Source: a bacterium
GTDB lineage: Bacteria; Planctomycetota; UBA1135; UBA2386
Length of the DNA stretch: 64,000 nucleotides
Assembly (NCBI GenBank): GCA_030432695.1
Contig: JAUILN010000003.1
Span: 496,001 to 560,000, forward strand
Direction: 5' to 3'
In this document: piece by piece, positions 24,867-33,169 of the stretch
How the letters are laid out: each line of letters begins with the position of its first letter
Position numbering within the stretch: position 1 is the stretch's first letter
Program-made: the position numbers and the translations under genes
The notes under the pieces: generated by a model
Told to the model about the DNA's origin: nothing
The model's input: only the letters and a program-made list of their open reading frames with translations
The model's database searches: none

Positions 24867-27800
24867 TCATGAAGAGGTGAAGTGGGGCAGTGACGAACTG
24901 GCGGGGCGCAGGCCCAGGGCGCCGTCGCGGGTCCCCGGGCGCCCGTCCCCGCGGGAGGCGGAGCGGCACCAGTCGGCGGCGGACCTGAACGACCCGCCAC
25001 GCACGACACGGTAGGAGGAGCCATCAACCCGTGCGCTGCCATCTTGGGGGGCGCCAGCATAAGTATCCCGCCAGGCGTCCTCGCACCACTCCCACACGTT
25101 GCCGTGCACGTCGAAGAGGCCCCAGGGATTCGCTTCTTTCTCCGCCACCGCGTGCAGGCGGCCTCCTGAGTTGTCGTCGTACCAGCCGACCCGCGCGAGG
25201 TCCTGCTCCGAGTCGCCCGACCAGTACTCGGTCGAAGTGCCCGCCCGACATGCGTACTCCCACATCGCCTCGCTCGGCAGCTCCAGGCCGGCCCACTCGC
25301 AGAACGCCTTGGCGTCCTTCCAGGTGATGGTCACCACCGGCTGCTCCGCGCCGTTCAACGCGCGGTCCTTGAAGCTCTCGGGAGGCGAGTGCCCGGTCGC
25401 CTCGCAGAAGCGGCGGTACTGCTCGTTGGTCACCGGCGTGGTCGCGATCCAGAAGGGCTGCGCGAAGGTGACCGCGTGGATCGGCCTCTCCCGGTCGTTG
25501 CGCGTGCTGCCCATCTGGAAGGTGCCGGCGGAGATGCGGGCGAGTTCGACGCCGCAGAGGGGGTGGACGAGGCGGTTCGAGGCAGTCGTGACGTTCGGAG
25601 TCCCGACCTCCACGCGGGAGCCGACCGAGCCGGCCTCGATCCGCGAGGTTCGGCCTTCGATCAGGCGGATCGCTCGCTCCGCGGCCTCGCGCTGCGCCGC
25701 GCTCGGCTGAGGCCGCTTCCGCTTCAGCAGCGCTTCGAAGGGTGCAGTGTCCTTCGCCCGGGCCTCGCGCAGGCACTGCTGTAGGAGCTTCTCATGCTCG
25801 GCGAAGTCCGCACGCCGCAACACCAGCTCGAAGAAGCGCCGGAACATCTCCTCGCTGCACTGGGCGAGGAGCAGCAGCGTGACCTCCTCCCACCAGCCCT
25901 CGCCGAAATGCGAGGCGAGGGCTTCCAAGAGTTCCAGCTTCTTGCCGGCCAGCGCCGCGTCTTGCGAGACGGCCACGATCTCCTTCGCCGCGAGATGCTC
26001 CTGGAAACCGAGGTGCAGAAAGCCATAGAGATCGTTCGCCCAGCCAACCAGCAGGCCGCTCTCGTCGCGCACGGCCTCGAGGAACTGCTGCGGCGTCGCG
26101 GAGAGGCGCAGTCGCGCAAGTTCGCGCTCGAGCACCGGCGCCAGGTCGCTCGCCGACAGGCGGGTCTCCTGCCGCTGGTGGAGGTGGAGCGCCATCGGCT
26201 GCAGCAACCGCTCGGCGTCGTCGTAGCGGAACTGGTTGCCGAGGGTCTTGGCCTCGCGCCACAGGCCCAGCAGACAGCGCAGGCAGTCTTCGTAGAGCGC
26301 GCGGCGCGCTTCGGGCAGCACCTGGCCCCGGTCGCGGTGGATCAGGCAGATGATCGTGAGCAGCAGCGGGTTGGCCGACATCTCGGCCACCCGGGTCGAG
26401 GCCAGCGAGCCGGCGCGCAGACGCGAGAGCAGGTGCTCGGCGCGACGGGGAGCCTGCTCGGCCGCGGTCTCGGGCTCGAAGGTGTTCTCGACGATCCGAT
26501 ACCAGTTGTTCACGAAGTCGTCGATCTGCGGGTCGGTCAGCGGCCGCAGATGGAACTCGAGGAAGTGCGCGTCGAGCGACACGTCTTCGGTGTAGCCGGC
26601 GTAGCGGCTGGTGATCGCGAACCAGCTCGTGTCGTCGCGTTGGCGCAGCGACTCGATCCAGCGGGCGGTGGCGACGCGCAGGTCGACCGGCACCTCGTCG
26701 AGACCGTCGAAGAGGTAGAGCAGGCGGCCGCGCTCGCGCATCAGGTGGCGGGCGGTGGCGGCGTCGAGGTCGCCGTCGAAGGCGCGAGCAAGCAGGTGCT
26801 CGCCGCGGGTGTCGAGGTCGCTCCGTTGCAGGCGCCGCAGCGGCAGGAACACCGGCAGCACGTCGCGCGGCAGGCCGAGGGGGGTGGGGCCGAACTCGTC
26901 GCCGCTGGCGAGGCCGAGTGCGAGGCGGCGCATGTGTGTGGTCTTGCCGGAGCCGGGGTCGCCGAGGATCACGACTCCTTGGCGATCAGCGTGCTTGCGC
27001 GCACATCGGAAGGCGTCGATCAGCGGGATGCGGCCGAAGGTGCCGTCTTGCTCGTAAGCATCGAGGTCCTTGCCGGCGGCGGGGCGTGAGTCCCGGTCGC
27101 GGCGGAGTTCCGGAGCGGCCTCGAGCGGCACGTAGAGCTCCTCCAGCTTGATCGGAACCCGGATGGTCTGGGGGAAGCCGACGAGTGGCAGGTCGCGGTG
27201 GGCGCGGCGCAGCTCGCCGAGGTAGCGGTCGAGGGCGCCGTGGTCGGTGGGATCGTCGGCGGCGGGGATCGGCTCGGGCTCGGGCGTTACCGAGCGGAGG
27301 TGGGCGCGGATGCGGGTGATGATGTTCGCGAAGCTGCCGTCTTCGGGGCGGAGGGCCTGGATGTTCGCCAGCGCCGCGATGGAGTCGGGCAGCCCCTCCC
27401 GGGCCGGCTGCTCGCTGTCCTCCAGGAGCACCGGCAGGAGCAGGAAGCGCGAGTCCTGGTGCGTCTTGGTGAGCCCACGCTCGATCTCACTGCGCACCCA
27501 ATCGTGCTCGGCGTCGATTCGGCGGCGTCCGTACTTGTCGTGGCTGAACAGCCAGTTCGGGCCGATCAGCACCAGTAGCACGGTCGACTCCTCCAGTTCC
27601 TTGCGGAGCCGCGCCGGCCACTCCTCGCCACCGTCGATGCTCTCGGTGTCGACGAAGACCTTCAGTCCGTCGCCGCCGGCCTCGAGTTCCTTCTTCAGTC
27701 GCAGCGCCTCCCCGATCGCATCAGTGCGCCGGTAGCACACGAACACCTGCGGCTTCATGGTGCTCCGGGCCCAGTCGCCGAACTGCTGCGAATACTCACG

Positions 27801-28253
27801 GATCGACCACAGGTCGGGAGCCACGCTCCGCATCTGCCGCAGCGCCGAGCCAGGCAGCACCAGCAGCAGCGGCCGCTTCACATGCCGCCGCATGCGCTCG
27901 CGCCGCTCGTTGAGCCGCGCAAGGAACTGCGTGCGCGCCTTCTGCCAGTCCTCACCGCTGCCCGGCGAGAGATCGATCCACACCGGCGCGTTGGTCTCGA
28001 CCGCCAACTCCTCGCCCTCGAAGATCGTCGGCAGGATCCGCTCCAGCAGGTCGTGGTGGGACAACGCGCGGACGATGCGGACCTCGTCGGCGGCGGTGGT
28101 ACAGGCCTCGCGGGAGAGTTCGACGAAGGCCTGCAGGGTGGCCGCGTGGTCGGTGAAGACGAAGCCGAGGAGGAAGTGCGCGCTGAGTTCGAGGCGGACC
28201 TGCAGCCGTTCCCACTCCGCGATGCCGGCGGGGTCTAGTTGGTATTCGGCCAT
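24867..28253 (-). CDS. iSTAND-like - TIR - NACHT-like NTPase - DGR-diversified FGE-sulfatase protein (VR3 receptor)
   Basis: The product is 1128 aa. Residues 1-155 resemble the inactive-STAND-type domain found in conflict proteins, ending in the motif APDLWSIREY. Residues 168-320 are a TIR domain (PQVFVCYRRTDA) with E256 in DWVRSEI. Walker A GDPGSGKTT is at 431-439 and Walker B LLYLFDGLDEV near 515. A helical region follows, then the FGE-sulfatase domain from about residue 897 (AGTFQMGSTRND) with DVHGNVWEWCED. VR3 covers residues 1078-1121. The gene starts 16 bp after a STAND-like ATPase gene and precedes HRDC-avd-RT on the same strand, so receptor and retroelement can be co-expressed. The immune-receptor role is inferred. 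Confidence 0.88.
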   Translation of the reverse strand: MAEYQLDPAGIAEWERLQVRLELSAHFLLGFVFTDHAATLQAFVELSREACTTAADEVRIVRALSHHDLLERILPTIFEGEELAVETNAPVWIDLSPGSGEDWQKARTQFLARLNERRERMRRHVKRPLLLVLPGSALRQMRSVAPDLWSIREYSQQFGDWARSTMKPQVFVCYRRTDAIGEALRLKKELEAGGDGLKVFVDTESIDGGEEWPARLRKELEESTVLLVLIGPNWLFSHDKYGRRRIDAEHDWVRSEIERGLTKTHQDSRFLLLPVLLEDSEQPAREGLPDSIAALANIQALRPEDGSFANIITRIRAHLRSVTPEPEPIPAADDPTDHGALDRYLGELRRAHRDLPLVGFPQTIRVPIKLEELYVPLEAAPELRRDRDSRPAAGKDLDAYEQDGTFGRIPLIDAFRCARKHADRQGVVILGDPGSGKTTHMRRLALGLASGDEFGPTPLGLPRDVLPVFLPLRRLQRSDLDTRGEHLLARAFDGDLDAATARHLMRERGRLLYLFDGLDEVPVDLRVATARWIESLRQRDDTSWFAITSRYAGYTEDVSLDAHFLEFHLRPLTDPQIDDFVNNWYRIVENTFEPETAAEQAPRRAEHLLSRLRAGSLASTRVAEMSANPLLLTIICLIHRDRGQVLPEARRALYEDCLRCLLGLWREAKTLGNQFRYDDAERLLQPMALHLHQRQETRLSASDLAPVLERELARLRLSATPQQFLEAVRDESGLLVGWANDLYGFLHLGFQEHLAAKEIVAVSQDAALAGKKLELLEALASHFGEGWWEEVTLLLLAQCSEEMFRRFFELVLRRADFAEHEKLLQQCLREARAKDTAPFEALLKRKRPQPSAAQREAAERAIRLIEGRTSRIEAGSVGSRVEVGTPNVTTASNRLVHPLCGVELARISAGTFQMGSTRNDRERPIHAVTFAQPFWIATTPVTNEQYRRFCEATGHSPPESFKDRALNGAEQPVVTITWKDAKAFCEWAGLELPSEAMWEYACRAGTSTEYWSGDSEQDLARVGWYDDNSGGRLHAVAEKEANPWGLFDVHGNVWEWCEDAWRDTYAGAPQDGSARVDGSSYRVVRGGSFRSAADWCRSASRGDGRPGTRDGALGLRPASSSLPHFTSS
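24891..25022 (-). repeat. DGR variable repeat VR3
   Basis: This is a 132-bp gapless match to the TR, on the same strand. About 18 substitutions fall at TR adenines. Only one other change (C to A at the CAG codon) appears apart from the shared AGC-to-AGT position. Compared with VR1 and VR2, different bases are found at nearly all of the same adenine positions, as expected for independent mutagenic transfers. Confidence 0.95.
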
Positions 28254-28269
28254 GGCTGCGCGCGACGGC

Positions 28270-29592
28270 TCAGGCGCCCTGATCGGACAGGAGGCCGACC
28301 AGGAGCGGATGCACGTCGTACCAGGGGCTGCCGTTGGCGTAGCTCATCACCACATTGCCGTCGAGGAAGCGCATCAGCTCGTGCATGTCGCGCGGCTTGC
28401 CGAGCCGCGTCTCCTTGGTCTCGTGGATGATCCGGAGCCACGCCAGCTCCTGTTCGGAGGCCGGTCGTAGCTCGTTCTGCAGGGCCCGCTCGACGTAGTC
28501 CAGCGCGGCGTCGTCCAAGGTCGCCGCCGGATCGCGGCGGGTGCGGATCAGCAGCGTCGTCGCGACCTCCCGCAGGAGGCGGAACAGGTCGCGGAGGTCG
28601 CCGCCCGACGCCGTGGCGAGGCGGTGGAGCTGAGGTCGACTCAAGACGCGCTCCCAGCGTGGTGAACGGGTCGCGATGAGGTCCTCGGCGGCCTTCAGAC
28701 CTGTCGGGTCGGCTGCTCCGTGTCGGGTCCGGACATGCAGGTTCGGCCAGACGGCGATCTCGCCGGCGTCGTGGCTGCGGCTGAGGTTCTTGCCGAGGGG
28801 CAGCAGGTAGGGCGGGACGGTGTAGACGATGTGGAGCTTCGGATAGCGGAGGTTGGCGGCCTCTCCCGAGAACAGGTCGATGACGGACTCGTAGAACTCG
28901 GGCGCATCGCCCCCGCTGCCCCGAAGCTGTTCGAGGGAATCGACGAGGAGCACGACCTTCCGGTCAGGAGTGCCCTGCGTGCGGCGGATCTCTTCGACCA
29001 GGTTCTCCACGAACCGGCGCGCCTCCTCCATGAGCCGGGCCTTGTGGGCCTTCAGTCGCTTCTGGATCAGTTTCTTGAACGATGCATCGGTCGCGAGTCG
29101 GAGCCCGAGTTCCGCGCCGATCCCGCCGACCTCTCCCTTCAATTTCAGGTCACCGACCTCGACCTCCCGCTGCAGGGTGTCCCAGAGGCGGGCCACGAAG
29201 CCCGGGTCGGTGGGCCGCAGATCTTGCGAGGACTCGACTTCTTTCGTGAGGGCAGCGACCAGCGACAGCGTGAAGTCGGTCAGGTCGATCGGCGTCGTCA
29301 TGTGGACGAAGTCCTGCATGTCGACGAGGAATACCCGGCAGCCATCTTGTTGGAGACGGGCGCGCAGCCGGCGGAGCTGGGTGCTCTTGCCGTTGCCGCG
29401 GAACCCGGTCAGCAGGTGGACGCTCTGATCGACGGCCAGGTCGATGGCCAGCGCGAGCCGCTCGACCGGGTCCTTCTCGGGGGATGACTCGAGGAGCGGG
29501 TAGTAGAACGGGTGGTCGGGTTCGAGCGGACCGGCGCCTTCGCCCGTGAGGACTCGGTGGAGCTGTCGGGCGGCTTCGGCGGTGTCGGCCAT
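28270..29592 (-). CDS. STAND-like P-loop ATPase
   Basis: The product is 440 aa, starting MADTAEAARQ at 29592. Walker A GFRGNGKST lies at residues 63-71 and Walker B KVVLLVDSLEQL near 250. The order ATPase core then helical C-terminus (DLRDLFRLLREV) matches stand-alone STAND/AAA-type ATPases found next to conflict genes. A helical insertion with many charged residues sits between the Walker motifs. There is no TIR or sensor domain of its own. It precedes the VR3 receptor by 16 bp, so it may be its regulatory or assembly partner (inference). Upstream lies a TIR remnant in another frame. Confidence 0.72.
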   Translation of the reverse strand: MADTAEAARQLHRVLTGEGAGPLEPDHPFYYPLLESSPEKDPVERLALAIDLAVDQSVHLLTGFRGNGKSTQLRRLRARLQQDGCRVFLVDMQDFVHMTTPIDLTDFTLSLVAALTKEVESSQDLRPTDPGFVARLWDTLQREVEVGDLKLKGEVGGIGAELGLRLATDASFKKLIQKRLKAHKARLMEEARRFVENLVEEIRRTQGTPDRKVVLLVDSLEQLRGSGGDAPEFYESVIDLFSGEAANLRYPKLHIVYTVPPYLLPLGKNLSRSHDAGEIAVWPNLHVRTRHGAADPTGLKAAEDLIATRSPRWERVLSRPQLHRLATASGGDLRDLFRLLREVATTLLIRTRRDPAATLDDAALDYVERALQNELRPASEQELAWLRIIHETKETRLGKPRDMHELMRFLDGNVVMSYANGSPWYDVHPLLVGLLSDQGA

Positions 29593-29630
29593 GGAGGAGA
29601 CGGTAGTCGGTGTGCGGGTGTGGCGACAGC

Positions 29631-29903
29631 TTGGCGGATCATGCCGCGCCGGCGGCCTAACTCGTCGTGCGTCTTCAGCCACCGGGGGCCGATGAGGACC
29701 ACCAGGACCTTCGTGGCCTCGAGCGCCTTACGCAGGCGCATCGGCCACTCGCTGCCGCCGTCGATCGTCTGGGTGTCGAGGAAGGTGCCGAACGACTCGG
29801 AACCGGCCTGGAGTTCGGTCTGCAGGCGCCGCGCCGCGGGTGCGCTGTCTTCGCGTCGGTAGCAGAGGAAGATCGGTCGCTCTTCGCCGGACTGTCCACC
29901 CAT
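29631..29903 (-). pseudogene. Truncated TIR domain
   Basis: From ATG 29903 the frame reads a TIR N-terminal half: PIFLCYRREDSAPAARRLQ, FLDTQTIDGGSEWPMRLRK and VLVVLIGPRWLKTHDELGRR. It closely resembles the TIR of the VR3 receptor (VFVCYRR, FVDTESIDGGEEW, VLLVLIGPNWL). It breaks just before the D-W-V-R-x-E-I segment that carries the catalytic Glu. The frame then stays open to 29409 as unrelated sequence overlapping the ATPase gene. This looks like the relic of a TIR-ATPase fusion or a TIR gene deleted at its 3' half. Confidence 0.65.
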
Positions 29904-30028
29904 CGGGCGGGAGTCTACGGCGAGGCACCAGGGCGCACAGCGCTTCCGCGGGCAGTTCCGGCTGGCGCGGGGAACGGCCGGTCGGGTGCGGTTCTACGGC
30001 TCGGTCCGCGCGGGTAGGCTCCCGGCAC

Positions 30029-31393
30029 ATGCTCCGCCCCGCCACCGTCCTCCGCGACCCCGTCCACGGCGACATCGAACTCACTCGCGAGGAACTCCAG
30101 CTCATCGACACGTTGGCGTTCCAGCGGCTGCGCGGCATCAAGCAGCTCGGCACCGCCAACCTGGTCTATCCGGGCGCGACCCACACCCGCTTCGAGCATT
30201 CGATCGGCACGGTCCACATGCTCGACAGGCTGCTCGACGCGGTGAATCGCAACGCCGAGCGCGACCCTTCGGGGTGCCAGCGGGTGAGCGACGAGGAGCG
30301 GCGGATCCTGCGGTTCGGGGCGCTGCTGCACGACGTGCCGCACATCCCGTTCGGGCACAACATCGAGGACCAGACCGGGCTGCTGGAGCGACACGACGTG
30401 CCGCGGCGCTATGTGGAGCTGTTGGAGCAGAGCGAGCTCGGCGAGGTGTTGGACCGGCTCGGGGTGCGCGGCGAGGTGCTCGGGGTTTTGGCGAGTGGCG
30501 GCACCGGGGCGCGGGACGTGCCGCCGTTCTGGAAGCAGGTGCTGTCCGATACGGTCGATGCCGACCTGATGGACTACCTGCGCCGCGATGCGTGGCACAC
30601 CGGACTGGAGCTGCATTACGACGACCGGGTGCGCGCCGGCTTCCGGGTCGACCGCGCCTCGCAGCGGCTCTACGTCGACTGCGAGAAGGACGGCATGCTC
30701 CGCGAGGACACGGTGAGCGAGCTGGTGCGGATGCTGGAGATCCGCTTCCACTTCAGCGAGCGGGTCTACTACCACCACGCCAAGGTGGCGGCGGGGGCAT
30801 TGATCGCGCGGATGGTGGAACTCGGGCTCCGCAGTGGCGCGATCGCCCAGCACTCGCTGCAGAAGGCCACCGACGAGAGTCTACTGTTCCTGCTGGAGCG
30901 CGCCGAGTTGTCGGACCTCATGGAGACCTCGCGGCTCCGGCGCTTCCTGACGCGCTTCCGGCGGCGGCAGTTGCCCAAGCGGCTGGTGGTGTTGCCGGCC
31001 TATGCCAATGCCGGTCTGCAGGACGAATTGGTCGAGCGGTTCTTTCGCCCCGGCGATCCGGGCCCGCGCAACGAGTGGGAGCGCGACGTGGAGGAGGCCG
31101 CGCAGCGTCTGCTCGGCCGACCGGTCGACGTCATCCTGTACTGCCCCGCGCGGCGGATGCAGCTCAAGGAAGCGCGGACCCTGGTGCGCTTCCCGGGGCA
31201 GGCGGGCGCGCTGACCCCGCTGGAGGATCACGTGCAGGACCTGCCGCGGCTGCGCGACCTCCGCGACCAGTATCCGCGGCTGTGGAAGCTCTACGTGTTC
31301 ACCTCGGAGACGGATCGGGCGGCGCGGCGGAAGCTGCAGGAGCTGTGTCTCGAGCGGTTGCCGGGGAGCGCGGTGAACGTGTTGCGGTGTTGA
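30029..31393 (+). CDS. HD-superfamily phosphohydrolase
   Basis: The product is 454 aa, starting MLRPATVLRDPVHGDIEL at 30029. The N-terminus DPVHGDIEL, then YPGATHTRFEHSIGT and ALLHDVPHIPFGHN, supply the metal-binding H...HD...H...D pattern of dNTPase-like HD phosphohydrolases (residues 1-250). The C-terminal 200 residues are helical with no named domain. Family members cleave dNTPs or nucleotide second messengers. Some are housekeeping and others sit in phage-defence loci. The position beside the TIR/DGR island and the divergent orientation leave both options open. Confidence 0.85.
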   Translation: MLRPATVLRDPVHGDIELTREELQLIDTLAFQRLRGIKQLGTANLVYPGATHTRFEHSIGTVHMLDRLLDAVNRNAERDPSGCQRVSDEERRILRFGALLHDVPHIPFGHNIEDQTGLLERHDVPRRYVELLEQSELGEVLDRLGVRGEVLGVLASGGTGARDVPPFWKQVLSDTVDADLMDYLRRDAWHTGLELHYDDRVRAGFRVDRASQRLYVDCEKDGMLREDTVSELVRMLEIRFHFSERVYYHHAKVAAGALIARMVELGLRSGAIAQHSLQKATDESLLFLLERAELSDLMETSRLRRFLTRFRRRQLPKRLVVLPAYANAGLQDELVERFFRPGDPGPRNEWERDVEEAAQRLLGRPVDVILYCPARRMQLKEARTLVRFPGQAGALTPLEDHVQDLPRLRDLRDQYPRLWKLYVFTSETDRAARRKLQELCLERLPGSAVNVLRC

Positions 31394-31402
31394 CGCCGGT
31401 GC

Positions 31403-33109
31403 TCATTCGACGGCGACGCGCGCGACTCCGTTCGTCCGCGTGGTGCCGTCGGGCCTCAGCACCATCGCCGCGTGATACAGCGTTCGCCGGCCGAGGTCGG
31501 GCACCGGCCGCAGATCGAGCGTGCAGGTGCGGCCACCGGTCGGCGACAGGGCGCCCGCGTAGCCCTGGAATACCGCCGGCGTCACGAAGGCGCCTTCGGT
31601 CCAGGCGTCGACCAGCAGCGGGAGCGGACCGTCCGCGTCCGGGCCCGACACACCGACCAGCACTACGAAGGGCGCATCGGGCAGGGCGTCGACCTGCACG
31701 CGGAACGACAGCGAGTCCTGGCCCCAGCGACCGGACTGGCGCAGTGGCAGCAGGTCTTCGAGCGGGCGTTTGAAGCCCGGCGCGAGCTGCCAGTCGGGCG
31801 GGTCGGCGTGCCAGATCCAGGCGCCACAGTCGGTGGTCGGGCTGGGACCGCGCAGGTGACCGTCGACGTCCGAGGTGGGCGCGTAGGCAGGATCGCCGAG
31901 GTCGCGGAGGGTGCTGGAAGTCCGCGGTCGAAGGTCGAGCTGCGGCGGTGCGAGGCCCGGGCTGGCGGCGAGCAGTTCGGTCGCCGGCGGGGCACATCCG
32001 GTCCAGCCGGCCGAGATCGGTCCCTCCACCCCGCCGTAGCCGCCATTGCCGATGAACACCGCCTGGCCGGGTCCGCTCTGCATGCGCAGGGCGACCGCCT
32101 GCGGAGATTCCATCAGCGCCGCGTTGTTGGCGATGGTGATCGTCGCGGTGCGGGCGTGGTCGAATCCGCCCAGCGACAGGCCGACCTCGCGGCAGCGGTA
32201 GACGGTGTTGTTGGCGAGCATCAGGTTGTCGACGACGAGACCTCCGTACGACGAGGTCGCGATGCCGTCCGCGGCGTCGAACACGACGTTGTTCGCGACG
32301 ACCGCGCCGTTGGTCACGTAGATCCCGGTTCCCGGCACGTCCCAGACCACGTTGCCGCGGATCTCGTTCCATTCGGCCCGCGGCGCGCCTCCGGCCGGAT
32401 CGACGTAGTAGGTGGCGATCGCCGCGCGGCTCGCACCACCCGCCCGGTGCAGCACGTTGTTGTCGATCCGCGCGCCGCGACCGTGGCCCTTGATCTGGAT
32501 CCCGTAACCCGTCGTGCCGCCATACCCCACGTCGTGCAGCCAGCAGTTGCGGATCGTCGTGCCGACTGCGAGCCGCGGCGGGTCGTCGTAGCCGAGGTAG
32601 ATGCCGCTGCCGGTGGTGTCGGCGATCTCGCAGCGGTGCACCTCGAGGCCGGTCAGCAGCACCGCCTGTGAGGAGATTCCCTGGGCCACGTCGTGGATGC
32701 GGCAACCGTCGAGCGCGATGTGCTCGCTGGTGGAGTCGTAGGTGAACTTCACGCCGTCGACCCCGCCGGGGTCGGTCGTCACGTCGAGGTCCTCGATACG
32801 GAGCCACGAGCAGCCGTCGATCTCCAGCACATTGCTGCGCGGCGACGTGCCGATGATCCGGCTGCGCCGGGTGGCGGCGCCCCGGATCGTGATCCACGCG
32901 TCGCTGCGCCCGCGGACGCCCACGAGATGGAGGGTCGGCACGCGGTACTCCGCGTCGTCGAGCTGCAGCACGTCGCCGGGGCGGAGCGTGGCGATGCGGG
33001 CGAGGAGTTCCGCGGAATCGTGGGCGGAGAGGATGCGGCCCTGGGCGTGGACGTCTGGACCGAGCAGGAGGCCGACCACCGAGACGGTCAGGAGAGGCAG
33101 GCGAACCAT
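31403..33109 (-). CDS. Secreted right-handed parallel beta-helix protein
   Basis: The product is 568 aa. The signal peptide MVRLPLLTVSVVGLLLGPDVHA is cut near AQ. Residues 25-370 contain many short repeats of the beta-helix type, such as SGIYLG, GIQIKG, IDNNVLHR, IRGNVVWDV and VVANNVVFD, as in pectate-lyase-like or NosD/DUF1565 folds. The last 170 residues are a beta-sandwich tail common to secreted proteins of this genome. A polysaccharide-binding or lyase role is possible, but no catalytic residues are identified. It runs towards the HD gene (convergent, 9 bp apart). Confidence 0.8.
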   Translation of the reverse strand: MVRLPLLTVSVVGLLLGPDVHAQGRILSAHDSAELLARIATLRPGDVLQLDDAEYRVPTLHLVGVRGRSDAWITIRGAATRRSRIIGTSPRSNVLEIDGCSWLRIEDLDVTTDPGGVDGVKFTYDSTSEHIALDGCRIHDVAQGISSQAVLLTGLEVHRCEIADTTGSGIYLGYDDPPRLAVGTTIRNCWLHDVGYGGTTGYGIQIKGHGRGARIDNNVLHRAGGASRAAIATYYVDPAGGAPRAEWNEIRGNVVWDVPGTGIYVTNGAVVANNVVFDAADGIATSSYGGLVVDNLMLANNTVYRCREVGLSLGGFDHARTATITIANNAALMESPQAVALRMQSGPGQAVFIGNGGYGGVEGPISAGWTGCAPPATELLAASPGLAPPQLDLRPRTSSTLRDLGDPAYAPTSDVDGHLRGPSPTTDCGAWIWHADPPDWQLAPGFKRPLEDLLPLRQSGRWGQDSLSFRVQVDALPDAPFVVLVGVSGPDADGPLPLLVDAWTEGAFVTPAVFQGYAGALSPTGGRTCTLDLRPVPDLGRRTLYHAAMVLRPDGTTRTNGVARVAVE

Positions 33110-33169
33110 GGGCCGCCGCTACGCCGACTCCGTCGCGTGGGGGACGCGCTTTCTCGAAACGCGATGCGC

